Source: Paracoccus beibuensis (GTDB taxonomy: Bacteria; Pseudomonadota; Alphaproteobacteria; Rhodobacterales; Rhodobacteraceae). From it: DNA of 64,000 nt. Shown in pieces: positions 56,828-64,000 of this stretch (position 1 is the first letter of the stretch; every line of letters begins with the position of its first letter). The notes under the pieces were generated by a model, which did not search any database, was not told the DNA's origin, and worked only from the letters and a program-made list of their open reading frames with translations. The stretch spans positions 62,001 to 126,000 of the forward strand of contig NZ_JAOTBD010000001.1 in NCBI RefSeq assembly GCF_026162625.1, read 5' to 3'. A program made the position numbers and the translations under genes.

Positions 56828-57964
56828 ATGGCAGTGATGGATTTCCGCGAAGGCGGCTATGTGTTCTCGCGTCACAAGGTGAAGCGCGAATTTTCGTACG
56901 ACCAGGCGGGCTGGACCGACAGCCGCGATCCGGGTCGCGATGTGCTTCGGCACGACGAGGGTGTGGCCCCCGACAGCCTGTCGGCGCGCCTGGCGCGGCT
57001 GACGCATTACATCGGCGCGGTTGCCTCGGTCGCGCTGATGGTGGTGCTACTGGCCTGGGGTTGGCAGCTGGTGTCGCGCGACGTCTCTGCCGTCCCGGTC
57101 ATTCGCGCGGTCGAGGGCGAGGCCCGGACTACGCCCGAAAATCCCGGCGGGCAGCTGACGAACCACACCGGCCTTGCGATCAATACCGTTGCCGGCGGCA
57201 AGGAGGCTGCGCCGGTCGACCAGGTCGCCATCGCGCCTCCGGCGGTCGGCTTGGCCGAGGATGACGTCGCCATGGGCGAGCTGGGCGCCACTGTGCGCGA
57301 GCCGTCGAACCCGTCCGAAACGCCGCTGACCTTCGACGGAGAGCCGGTCGTCCCCCTCTCTGACAGCGAGGCCCGCGCCATGGCGGAAGCCGAGGCTGCA
57401 GCCGCGGCCGAACGCGCGCTGGCCGACCAGGCCGTGAACGAGGCCGCCATCATCGACGCCCCCGCGACCGAAGGTCCGGTCAACGAAGTCGTCACGGACG
57501 AAAACGGCATGCCTGCTCAGGCCGCGGCCATTGCCGAAGCCCTGGCCCAGGCCCAGGCCAATCCCGGCGTGCTGGTCGCCTCGTCCCGGCCGGCACCGCG
57601 CCCGCGCGTCATGCAGGTGGCCGCAGCCCCCGCCGCCGCGGCGCCCGCACCGGCCCCTGCCGCCGCCGCGCCTGCGCCTGCACGCGCGCCTGAACCGGCG
57701 CCTGTCGCCAGCTCGGCCAGCGGACCGGTCGTCCAGGTCGGCGCCTTCGACAGCAACGCCATCGCCCAAGGGGAATGGCAGCGGCTGGCCGGTCGCAACG
57801 GCTCGCTCTTCTCCGGCAAGGCGCCGGTGATCCAGGAGCATCAGTCGAACGGCCGCACCTTCTGGCGTCTGCGCGTCGCAGGCTTCGGCTCGCTCAGCGA
57901 AGCGCGGCAGTTCTGTTCGGCGCTGCAGTCGTCGGGCACCGACTGCCTGGCGCTCGGCGGCTGA
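56828..57964 (+). CDS. SPOR-domain membrane protein
   Basis: 378 residues. Cytoplasmic N-terminus of about 55 residues, one membrane helix (YIGAVASVALMVVLLAWGWQLV, about 61-82), a long Ala/Pro/Glu linker, and a C-terminal SPOR domain (GPVVQVGAFDSNAIAQGEWQRLAGRNGSLF, FWRLRVAGFGSLSEARQFCSAL). SPOR domains bind denuded septal peptidoglycan, and the position before nagZ and scpAB fits a division role. Two Cys flank the last helix and could form a disulfide. Confidence 0.9.
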   Translation: MAVMDFREGGYVFSRHKVKREFSYDQAGWTDSRDPGRDVLRHDEGVAPDSLSARLARLTHYIGAVASVALMVVLLAWGWQLVSRDVSAVPVIRAVEGEARTTPENPGGQLTNHTGLAINTVAGGKEAAPVDQVAIAPPAVGLAEDDVAMGELGATVREPSNPSETPLTFDGEPVVPLSDSEARAMAEAEAAAAAERALADQAVNEAAIIDAPATEGPVNEVVTDENGMPAQAAAIAEALAQAQANPGVLVASSRPAPRPRVMQVAAAPAAAAPAPAPAAAAPAPARAPEPAPVASSASGPVVQVGAFDSNAIAQGEWQRLAGRNGSLFSGKAPVIQEHQSNGRTFWRLRVAGFGSLSEARQFCSALQSSGTDCLALGG

Positions 57965-57965
57965 T

Positions 57966-58943
57966 GTGGCCGCGAACGCCACCATTCTCGGCGGGATCGC
58001 CGGGTTGACGCTGTCGGCCGACGAGGCCGCTTTCTTCCGCGACGCCGACCCCTGGGGCTTCATCCTGTTCAGTCGCAATGTCGACAGCCCGCAGCAGCTG
58101 ATCCGCCTGACCTCCGATCTTCGGGACGCGGTCGGGCGGGATGCCGTCGTGACCGTCGACCAGGAGGGCGGGCGCGTCCAGCGCCTGCGCGGCGCCAACT
58201 GGGCCGACTGGCCCGAGCCGCTGGACCAGGCCCCCGCCGGTCCGCGCGCGATGTGGCTGCGGTATCACCTGATCGCGCAGGAATTGCGGGCCGTCGGCAT
58301 AGATTCGAACTGCGCCCCGACACTGGATGTCGCCCAGGCCCAGACGCACCCGTTCCTGCGCAGCCGCTGTCTTGGCACCGACCCGGCGGCGGTCGCCGAA
58401 CTGGGCCGCGCCGCGGCCGACGGGATGCTGGCGGCGGGCGTGCTGCCGGTCATGAAACACATGCCCGGACATGGGCGCGCCGTCGTGGACAGCCACCATG
58501 GCCTGCCGGTCGTGGATGCGCCAGAATCCGGGCTGGACATGGATTTCGCGCCCTTCCGCGCCCTGAACGATCTGCCGATGGGGATGACCGCACACATCCG
58601 TTTCACCGCGCTGGACGATGCGCCGGCCACGGCCTCGGCCCGGATGATCGGCCTGATCCGCGACCGGATCGGGTTCGACGGGCTGCTGATGACGGACGAC
58701 ATCACCATGAACGCCCTGTCGGGGACCGAGGCCGAGCGCGCGTCAGCCGCCATCGCGGCGGGCTGCGACCTTGTTTTGCACTGCAACGGCACCGTGGCGC
58801 AGATGGAGCCGGTCGTCGCGGCATCCGGCCCCATGTCCGCCGAGGCCTGTCGCCGGGCGGATGCGGCCCTGGCGCTGCGCCGCCCCCTGGTCGGGACCGA
58901 CATCGTCGCGCTGACAACGGAACTTCGCGGGCTGCTTTCTTGA
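57966..58943 (+). CDS. nagZ: Beta-N-acetylhexosaminidase NagZ
   Basis: 325-residue GH3 enzyme from a GTG at 57966, directly after the SPOR stop. VTVDQEGGRVQRLRG, MKHMPGHGRAVVDSHHGLPVVD (the His-containing loop special to NagZ) and DGLLMTDDITMNALSG (catalytic Asp). Cleaves GlcNAc from anhydro-muropeptides in cell-wall recycling. Cytoplasmic, no signal peptide. Confidence 0.95.
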   Translation: MAANATILGGIAGLTLSADEAAFFRDADPWGFILFSRNVDSPQQLIRLTSDLRDAVGRDAVVTVDQEGGRVQRLRGANWADWPEPLDQAPAGPRAMWLRYHLIAQELRAVGIDSNCAPTLDVAQAQTHPFLRSRCLGTDPAAVAELGRAAADGMLAAGVLPVMKHMPGHGRAVVDSHHGLPVVDAPESGLDMDFAPFRALNDLPMGMTAHIRFTALDDAPATASARMIGLIRDRIGFDGLLMTDDITMNALSGTEAERASAAIAAGCDLVLHCNGTVAQMEPVVAASGPMSAEACRRADAALALRRPLVGTDIVALTTELRGLLS

Positions 58944-58992
58944 CAGGACCGCGGCGCGGCGGAACTCTGCCCGCCTGACGCAAGGAGGCCCT

Positions 58993-59817
58993 GTGGCCAA
59001 ACCCCATGTGCCCCATCTGACGCCCGTTCCCCCAGACGGCCTCGACCCCGCCGAGGTCGCGCAACGCCGCGCCGAAGAGGCGCTGATCGTCGATGTCGGC
59101 GGCTACGAGGGGCCGCTGGACCTGCTGCTGACGCTGGCCCGCACGCAGAAGGTCGACCTGCTGAAGATCCGCGTCCTGGACCTGGCCCAGCAGTACCTGA
59201 ACTTCGTCGAAAGCGCCCGCGCCCTGCGGATCGAGCTGGCGGCCGACTACCTGGTCATGGCTGCCTGGCTGGCCTTCCTGAAGTCGCGCCTGCTGCTGCC
59301 GCCCGACCCCGAGGCCGACGGCCCCTCGGCCGAGGACATGGCCGAGCATCTGGCTTTCCAGCTGGAGCGTCTGGCCGCCATGCGCCGGGTGGCGGCGCAG
59401 TTGATGGGCCGCGACCGCCTGGGACAGTCGCGCTTTCCGCGCGGCGCGCCCGAAACCGTGGCACGCACCCGGCGGACCCAGTGGCAGGCCGGGCTGATCG
59501 ACCTGATGCGCGCCTATGCGCGGCTGAAGACGCGCGACGAATTCCGGCCCTATGCCTTCGACCGTCATGACGTTTTCACGATGGAGCAGGCGCTGGAGCG
59601 TCTGCGCCGCCTGATTGGCTTCACCGGCGACTGGACCGACCTGGCCGTCTTCCTGCCCGAAGGCTGGGGGGCCGACCCCAAGCGCCGCCGCAGCGCGACG
59701 GCGGCGACATTCGCAGCCTCGCTGGAACTTGCGCGGCAGGGCCGGCTGGAGATACGGCAGACGGACACCTTCGCGCCCATCAGCTATCGGCCCAAAGCCC
59801 ATGACGACCCCGCCTGA
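58993..59817 (+). CDS. scpA: Segregation and condensation protein ScpA
   Basis: 274-residue kleisin that joins SMC and ScpB. N-terminal SMC-neck part: VDVGGYEGPLDLLLTLARTQKVDLLKIRVLDLAQQYL and ELAADYLVMAAWLAFLKSRLLLPPDPE. The GTG at 58993 is set by AAGGAGG just before it. Overlaps scpB by 17 bp. Confidence 0.95.
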   Translation: MAKPHVPHLTPVPPDGLDPAEVAQRRAEEALIVDVGGYEGPLDLLLTLARTQKVDLLKIRVLDLAQQYLNFVESARALRIELAADYLVMAAWLAFLKSRLLLPPDPEADGPSAEDMAEHLAFQLERLAAMRRVAAQLMGRDRLGQSRFPRGAPETVARTRRTQWQAGLIDLMRAYARLKTRDEFRPYAFDRHDVFTMEQALERLRRLIGFTGDWTDLAVFLPEGWGADPKRRRSATAATFAASLELARQGRLEIRQTDTFAPISYRPKAHDDPA

Positions 59818-60472
59818 CTTTCCGCCCCCTCCCATGCCTCAGCAGGAGCGCATGGTCGAGGCGATCCTGTTCGCCAGCGCGCAGCCCCTGACGGTCCGCG
59901 AGCTTGCGGCGCGGATGCCGCATGGCTGCGACCCGGCCGAGGCGCTGGCGGGCCTGCGGCGGACCTACCAGGATCGCGGCGTAGTGCTGGAGAGGATCGG
60001 CGACGGTCACGCCTTTCGCACCGCGCCCGACCTGTCCTTCCTGATGCAGGCGGATACGGTCGAGACCCGCCGCCTGTCGCGCGCCGCCGTCGAAACGCTG
60101 GCGATCATCGCCTATCATCAGCCCGTCACCCGCGCCGAGATCGAGGAGATCCGCGGCGTCGCCGTCAGCCGGGGCACGCTGGACCAGTTGATCGAGATGG
60201 AGTGGGTGCGCGTCGGACGCCGCCGCATGACGCCCGGCCGCCCGGCAACATATATCGTGACGGAAGCGTTCCTTGACCATTTCGGGCTGGAATCGGCGCG
60301 CGACCTGCCGGGGCTTGCCGAATTGCGGGCAGCGGGCCTTCTGGAGTCGCGGCCGCCCGCCGAAGGGCTGGGCCTGCCCCTTGCGGGGGCCGGGGACGAC
60401 CCCGATGAGGAGCCGGAGGAGCCGGAGGAATCAGCCGAGGACCTCTTCGACGAGGAGCAAGACCGCCCATGA
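59801..60472 (+). CDS. scpB: Segregation and condensation protein ScpB
   Basis: 223 residues, two winged-helix domains: MVEAILFASAQPLTVRELAARMP and ALAIIAYHQPVTRAEIEEIRG-type core (VETLAIIAYHQPVTRAEIEEIRGVAVSRGTLDQLIEMEWV). GRPATYIVTEAFLDHFGL follows. The C-terminal about 30 residues are very acidic (EEPEEPEESAEDLFDEE). Stop overlaps the next small gene by 4 bp. Confidence 0.94.
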   Translation: MTTPPDFPPPPMPQQERMVEAILFASAQPLTVRELAARMPHGCDPAEALAGLRRTYQDRGVVLERIGDGHAFRTAPDLSFLMQADTVETRRLSRAAVETLAIIAYHQPVTRAEIEEIRGVAVSRGTLDQLIEMEWVRVGRRRMTPGRPATYIVTEAFLDHFGLESARDLPGLAELRAAGLLESRPPAEGLGLPLAGAGDDPDEEPEEPEESAEDLFDEEQDRP

Positions 60473-60654
60473 ATATGAACCAGCTGTTCAACATGTTCAC
60501 CCGCCTCGTCGCGCGCCGCGCGATGAACTGGGGGATCAACAAGGGCATCAACACGCTGTCCGGCAAGAAGCACGGCCGCGGCCACCATCAGAACAGGCAG
60601 GCGCGCGATCTTGCCCGCAAGATGCGGGTGCTGAGCCGGCTGACGCGGCACTGA
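60469..60654 (+). CDS. Small basic protein of unknown function
   Basis: 61 residues, strongly basic with His-rich middle: MNQLFNMFTRLVARRAMNWG, then KKHGRGHHQNRQARDLARKM. The start overlaps the scpB stop (ATGA), a good sign of a real, translationally coupled gene. No Cys, no membrane helix, no recognised domain. A role with nucleic acid or chromosome segregation is only suggested by charge and position. Confidence 0.65.
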   Translation: MNMNQLFNMFTRLVARRAMNWGINKGINTLSGKKHGRGHHQNRQARDLARKMRVLSRLTRH

Positions 60655-60696
60655 ACCCCTCTCGCCATTCCCTGCGGCAGAGGCTAGGGCTGCGGG

Positions 60697-61800
60697 ATGA
60701 GCGATACCGATTTCGACATCTTCCTGGTCGCCACGCCGGGGCTTGAGGCGCCGCTGGCGGCCGAGGCCGCGGCCCTTGGCTGGCAGCCCGTTATCCAGCC
60801 CGGCGGCGTCACCATCCGCGGCACCTGGCGCGACGTCTGGCGCGCGAACCTGATGCTGCGCGGGGCGACGCGGGTGCTGGCGCGCATCGGCGGGTTCCGC
60901 GCAATGCACCTGGCGCAGCTGGACAAGCGCGCGCGCAAGTTCCCTTGGGCCGACCTCTTGCGCCCCGATGTGCCGGTCAAGGTCGAGACGGTCTGCCGAG
61001 CCTCGAAGATCTATCACGCCGGAGCGGCGACGCAGCGGATCGAGCGGGCGATCTCGGAGGAGCTTGGCGCGCCACTGGCCGCCGATGCGCCGATCACGAT
61101 CAAGGTGCGGATCGAAGACGACCTCGTCACCTTCAGCATCGACACGACCGGAGAGTCGCTGCACAAGCGCGGCCACAAGGAGGCCGTCGCCAAGGCCCCC
61201 ATGCGCGAAACGATGGCGGCCATGTTCCTGGCCGAGATGGGCTTCAACGGCAGCCAGCCGGTGCTGGACCCCATGTGCGGCTCGGGCACCTTCGTCATCG
61301 AGGCGGCCGAAATGGCGCTGGGGCTGATTGCGGGACGCAGCCGGGGCTTTGCCTTCCAGCATCTGGCGAACCATGACCTTGCCGCCATCGCGCGGCTCGC
61401 GACGGCGCCCCGCCGCGATGCCTCTGCCCGCTTCTTCGGCAGCGACCGCGACCCCGGCGCCATTCGGATGAGCCATGCCAATGCCGAACGGGCGGGGGTG
61501 GGCGGTGTCGTAAGTTTCGAAGCGTGCCAGATCGCCGACCGTCAGTGTCCCGATTGCAAGCCCGGCATCGTGATCGTGAACCCGCCCTATGGCGCGCGAA
61601 TCGGCAACAAGGGTCCGCTGTTCGGCCTGCACGCGCAGATGGGAGAGGTGTTCCGCACCCGCTTCCAGGGCTGGCGCATCGGCATCGTCACCAGCGAGGC
61701 GGGGCTTGCGAAGGCGACGGGGCTGCCCTGGCAGGCGCCGGGGCCGATCGTGGCGCATGGCGGGCTGAAGGTCCGCCTGTGGCAGACCGGACCGCTCTAG
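60697..61800 (+). CDS. THUMP-domain class I SAM-dependent RNA methyltransferase (RlmL-like)
   Basis: 367 residues. N-terminal ferredoxin-like and THUMP region (about 1-160), then a Rossmann methyltransferase: PVLDPMCGSGTFVIEAAEMALG for SAM binding, and the guanine/adenine target motif VIVNPPYGARIGNKG. Resembles the N-terminal half of RlmKL, which makes m2G2445 in 23S rRNA; the RlmK half is absent. It ends 4 bp into the convergent dcd. Confidence 0.88.
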   Translation: MSDTDFDIFLVATPGLEAPLAAEAAALGWQPVIQPGGVTIRGTWRDVWRANLMLRGATRVLARIGGFRAMHLAQLDKRARKFPWADLLRPDVPVKVETVCRASKIYHAGAATQRIERAISEELGAPLAADAPITIKVRIEDDLVTFSIDTTGESLHKRGHKEAVAKAPMRETMAAMFLAEMGFNGSQPVLDPMCGSGTFVIEAAEMALGLIAGRSRGFAFQHLANHDLAAIARLATAPRRDASARFFGSDRDPGAIRMSHANAERAGVGGVVSFEACQIADRQCPDCKPGIVIVNPPYGARIGNKGPLFGLHAQMGEVFRTRFQGWRIGIVTSEAGLAKATGLPWQAPGPIVAHGGLKVRLWQTGPL

Positions 61801-62876
61801 CCGAACTGCTTGGCGAGCTTGAGGCCCTGGCCCTGGTAATTGGACTTGATCCCCTCGCCATAGAGGCGCTCGGGACGGGCCGCCATGCGTTCATAGACCA
61901 GCCGCCCGACGACCTGCCCATGCTCCAGCACGAAGGGCGCCTCGTGGCAGCGGACCTCCAGCACGCCGCGCGCGCCGGTGCCGGTCGCGCCGATGCCGAA
62001 GCCCGGGTCGAAGAAGCCCGCGTAATGGACGCGGAATTCGCCGACCATCGCCAGGTAGGGGGCCATCTCGGCCGCGTAATCCGCCGGGATCGCCACCGAT
62101 TCGCGGCTGACGAGGATGTAGAACGCGCCCGGGTCCAGGATCAGGCGGCCGTCGGTCGTGTGCAGCTCGTCCCAGAAGTCGCGGGCGGAATAGGCGCCGA
62201 TGCGGTCGAGGTCGATCACTCCGCTATGCGGCCGCGCCCGGTAGCCGACCAGGTCCCCCGCTGACGGCCGCAGATCCACCGAGAAGCCCAAGCCCTGGTC
62301 GATCAGCGCCGGGCCCTCGCCGACCAGCGGTTCTTGTGCATTCAACGCGATCAGCTCGGCGTCTGACAGCACCGCTTGTCCGCGCCGCAGCCGCAACTGG
62401 TTCAGCCGCATGCCGGGGCGCACGAGGACCGAGAAGCTGCGCGGGCAGATCTCGGCGTAAAGCGGGCCGTCATAGCCTTCGGGCAGGCGATCGAACTCGG
62501 TCCCGTCATCGGTCACCAGCCGCGTCAGCAGGTCCAGCCGGCCCGTGGATGATTTCGCATTGGCGACAGCCGTCAGCCCGGCGGGCAGGGCGATGCCTTC
62601 CTGCAGGGGCACTAGATAGACGCAGCCGCGTTCCAGAACCGCGCCCCCGGTCAGGTCCATCTGGTGCATCTGGAAATCTTCCAGCCGGTCGGCGATGCGG
62701 CGCCCGCGACCGGCAAGGAAGCTGGCGCGCAGGCGATAAGCCGCCGCACCGAGGCGCAGGTCCAGCGAAGCTGGCTGGATCTGTTCGGGCAGGATCGGCG
62801 CATCGTATCTGATCGCGCCGGACCCGATCAGCTTGCGGATCTCGCTGTCGGGCAAAACACCGTTCATCCTGGACAC
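61797..62876 (-). CDS. dcd: 2'-deoxycytidine 5'-triphosphate deaminase, double-length type
   Basis: 359 residues, about twice the size of the E. coli enzyme, with two dUTPase-like halves. N-half: GSGAIRYDAPILPEQIQPASLDLRLG and LTAVANAKSSTGRLDLLTRLVTDDGTEFD with the SSxGR substrate loop. C-half: GFFDPGFGIGATGTGARGVLEVRCHEAPFVLEHGQVVGRLVYERM. This long form is known from alphaproteobacteria. It makes dUTP from dCTP for dTTP synthesis. ATG at 62876 or 62867 (MNGVLPDSEI). Confidence 0.92.
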   Translation of the reverse strand: MSRMNGVLPDSEIRKLIGSGAIRYDAPILPEQIQPASLDLRLGAAAYRLRASFLAGRGRRIADRLEDFQMHQMDLTGGAVLERGCVYLVPLQEGIALPAGLTAVANAKSSTGRLDLLTRLVTDDGTEFDRLPEGYDGPLYAEICPRSFSVLVRPGMRLNQLRLRRGQAVLSDAELIALNAQEPLVGEGPALIDQGLGFSVDLRPSAGDLVGYRARPHSGVIDLDRIGAYSARDFWDELHTTDGRLILDPGAFYILVSRESVAIPADYAAEMAPYLAMVGEFRVHYAGFFDPGFGIGATGTGARGVLEVRCHEAPFVLEHGQVVGRLVYERMAARPERLYGEGIKSNYQGQGLKLAKQFG

Positions 62877-62895
62877 TCTCGGCTGCAGATAAGGG

Positions 62896-62927
62896 AAACG
62901 CCCATCCCCGGAAGGGGACGGGCGTTT
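62896..62927 (-). terminator. Rho-independent terminator of tRNA-Pro
   Basis: AAACGCCC-CCCC and GGGG-GGGCGTTT pair with one mismatch around GGAA. It lies 7 bp after the tRNA 3' end on the minus strand and could also act for plus-strand transcripts. Confidence 0.75.
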
Positions 62928-62933
62928 TCGGAA

Positions 62934-63011
62934 TGGTCGGGCCGGCGAGATTCGAACTCGCGGCCTTCCGCCCCCCAGACGGACGCGCTAACCAGGCTGC
63001 GCCACGGCCCG
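62934..63011 (-). tRNA. tRNA-Pro, anticodon GGG
   Basis: 78 bases with encoded CCA. Acceptor CGGGCCG pairs with CGGCCCG followed by A and CCA; the T-arm has GAGTTCGAATCTC; the anticodon stem TCCGT/GCGGA holds loop CTGGGGG, giving anticodon GGG. The D-arm GCGCAGCCTGGTTAGCGC is regular. It reads CCC and CCU codons. Confidence 0.95.
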
Positions 63012-63090
63012 ACGCGCATCGTATAGAGCGATCCGGCAGGCCAGCACAAGGGCAACATTGCGGAAATCTGCGCCGAATGTCGCGGAGTTG

Positions 63091-64000
63091 TCACGAAAGG
63101 CGAAGCATCGCCCGAGCGAGCCGCAACGCTACGGCGTGCGCGGCGTCGGTCTGCGGATCAAGGACCGGAACATGCTGCAGCAGACGCGCCAGACGTGTCA
63201 GGCGGCCCAGCCATTGCGGTGCGGCTTCAAGACAGTCTGGCAAGTGAATGGGATGCTCCGCCATCGATGGCGGGGCTGGCGCGGGAGGGGGCGCGTCAGG
63301 CATGGGCTCGTGTGGAGCCTGCAGGAGGGTGTCTGCGAGGGGTTGGACAGGTTCGCCGGCCTCCGCAGGGTCCGGCAGCGTCGTGTCACGAGAAGCCACG
63401 CGGGACGCGGGATCGTCGGGGACATGCGCCGCGCTTGAAATGTTGGTCCCCGCGCTCTCGTCTCCGGCAGCAGCTTCCGTCAGCGGCTGAAACCTCTGGT
63501 CCATCTGCGCGGGATCTTCAGACCGGTGGTGCGGCCGCTCGTCCAGGTCGGGGTCGAACATTGGATCGGGGTGAGCCGTCGTCTCTGCCTCGTCAGGCGT
63601 GTCGGGATCCGCCGCGCCAGCGACGTCGACGGCCACGCCGCCGGTTTCGCTGACCGACGACGCGTCGGTCCTGCCATCAACGGCAGCCTGAGGCCGCCCA
63701 TCGGGCGGTTTGGTGAACGGCTCCTCCTCGTCCGGCGCCAGCCCGGACAGCCGCGCCAGCCCCCGGGCGCGGACTGTTTCTCCACGGTCGGGCGCAAGCG
63801 CCATGCGCGCGCCGCGGATGGTCAGACCCTTGTCGCGCAGCAGCTCCACGAGACCGGCGGCCAGCGCAACATCGGCAGGGCGGTAGTAGCGGCGCCCATC
63901 GGCACGCTTCATCGGCCGCAGCAACGGGAACTGTGTTTCCCAGTAACGCAGGACATGGGGCGCGACGCCGATCAGGTTGGCGACCTCACCGATCGACCGG
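63091..64000 (-). CDS. MerR-family transcriptional regulator, 5' end outside the window
   Basis: At least 303 residues; the start lies beyond 64000. The visible N-terminal part is a Mer[69 protein letters not shown]. After about residue 75 comes a long Asp/Pro/Ala-rich linker with no Cys or known effector domain, then a short helical end ([16 protein letters not shown]). In related genomes this type lies after ihfA and before tRNA-Pro, as here. Regulated genes unknown. Confidence 0.9.
   Translation of the reverse strand, partial: RSIGEVANLIGVAPHVLRYWETQFPLLRPMKRADGRRYYRPADVALAAGLVELLRDKGLTIRGARMALAPDRGETVRARGLARLSGLAPDEEEPFTKPPDGRPQAAVDGRTDASSVSETGGVAVDVAGAADPDTPDEAETTAHPDPMFDPDLDERPHHRSEDPAQMDQRFQPLTEAAAGDESAGTNISSAAHVPDDPASRVASRDTTLPDPAEAGEPVQPLADTLLQAPHEPMPDAPPPAPAPPSMAEHPIHLPDCLEAAPQWLGRLTRLARLLQHVPVLDPQTDAAHAVALRLARAMLRLS

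Overview
The window is a high-GC alphaproteobacterial chromosome segment, most like Paracoccus or a close relative in the Rhodobacteraceae/Paracoccaceae. The reasons are the gene neighbourhoods: hemN and an Fnr regulator next to uspA and ccoNOQP; comEC-gltX-gltA; argS-SPOR-nagZ-scpAB; a merR gene beside tRNA-Pro; and a urease operon with a UreJ/HupE gene and urt transporter genes. Most of the content is housekeeping, and genes are tightly packed with many 4-base overlaps.

Layout. 1-354: broken IS110-family transposase at the window edge, then about 500 bp with no clear gene. 868-10297 (minus): one long nitrogen operon, ureD-A-J-B-C-E-F-G then urtB-C-D-E; urtA is absent from its expected place and urtB is frameshifted with an abnormal 5' end. 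10426-12357 (minus): olsB (ornithine lipids) and an AI-2E-type permease. 12502-15832 (plus): ndk, then the fatty acid genes fabD, fabG and acpP, then dps. 15885-18434: a sulfotransferase diverging from a Branch-type glycosyltransferase. 18448-20337: HIT hydrolase, an ABC ATPase without a neighbouring permease, a zf-CHCC protein and a frameshifted DUF2256 gene. 20409-23207: polA.

23230-31882 is a micro-oxic respiration block: hemN, fnrL (fnrP type), queCDE, uspA and ccoNOQP. Three sites fit the FNR consensus, one between hemN and fnrL and two between uspA and ccoN. The queuosine operon between them starts with a very good match to a preQ1-I riboswitch that overlaps the queC ribosome binding site.

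32076-42648: miaB, a Hint-domain protein, an omega-transaminase with a perfect inverted repeat over its promoter and Shine-Dalgarno, comEC, gltX, gltA and a divergent SDR. 42724-50685: pepP-type aminopeptidase, UPF0173 hydrolase, recJ, glpX, bolA, a J-domain protein and lnt. 50682-54946: a DEAD-box helicase with a repetitive basic tail, and a CPA-type antiporter. 55014-61800: argS, SPOR protein, nagZ, scpA, scpB, a small basic protein and a THUMP-type RNA methyltransferase. 61797-64000: dcd, tRNA-Pro(GGG) and the 3' part of a MerR regulator that runs off the end.

I see no CRISPR array, prophage, toxin-antitoxin or defence island, and no clearly undescribed system. The more interesting signals are regulatory (riboswitch, FNR boxes, the transaminase inverted repeat, recurring G-run/C-run hairpins at gene ends) and degenerative (urtA/urtB, DUF2256, IS110). 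All readings come from inspection of sequence and translation; no database search was run.
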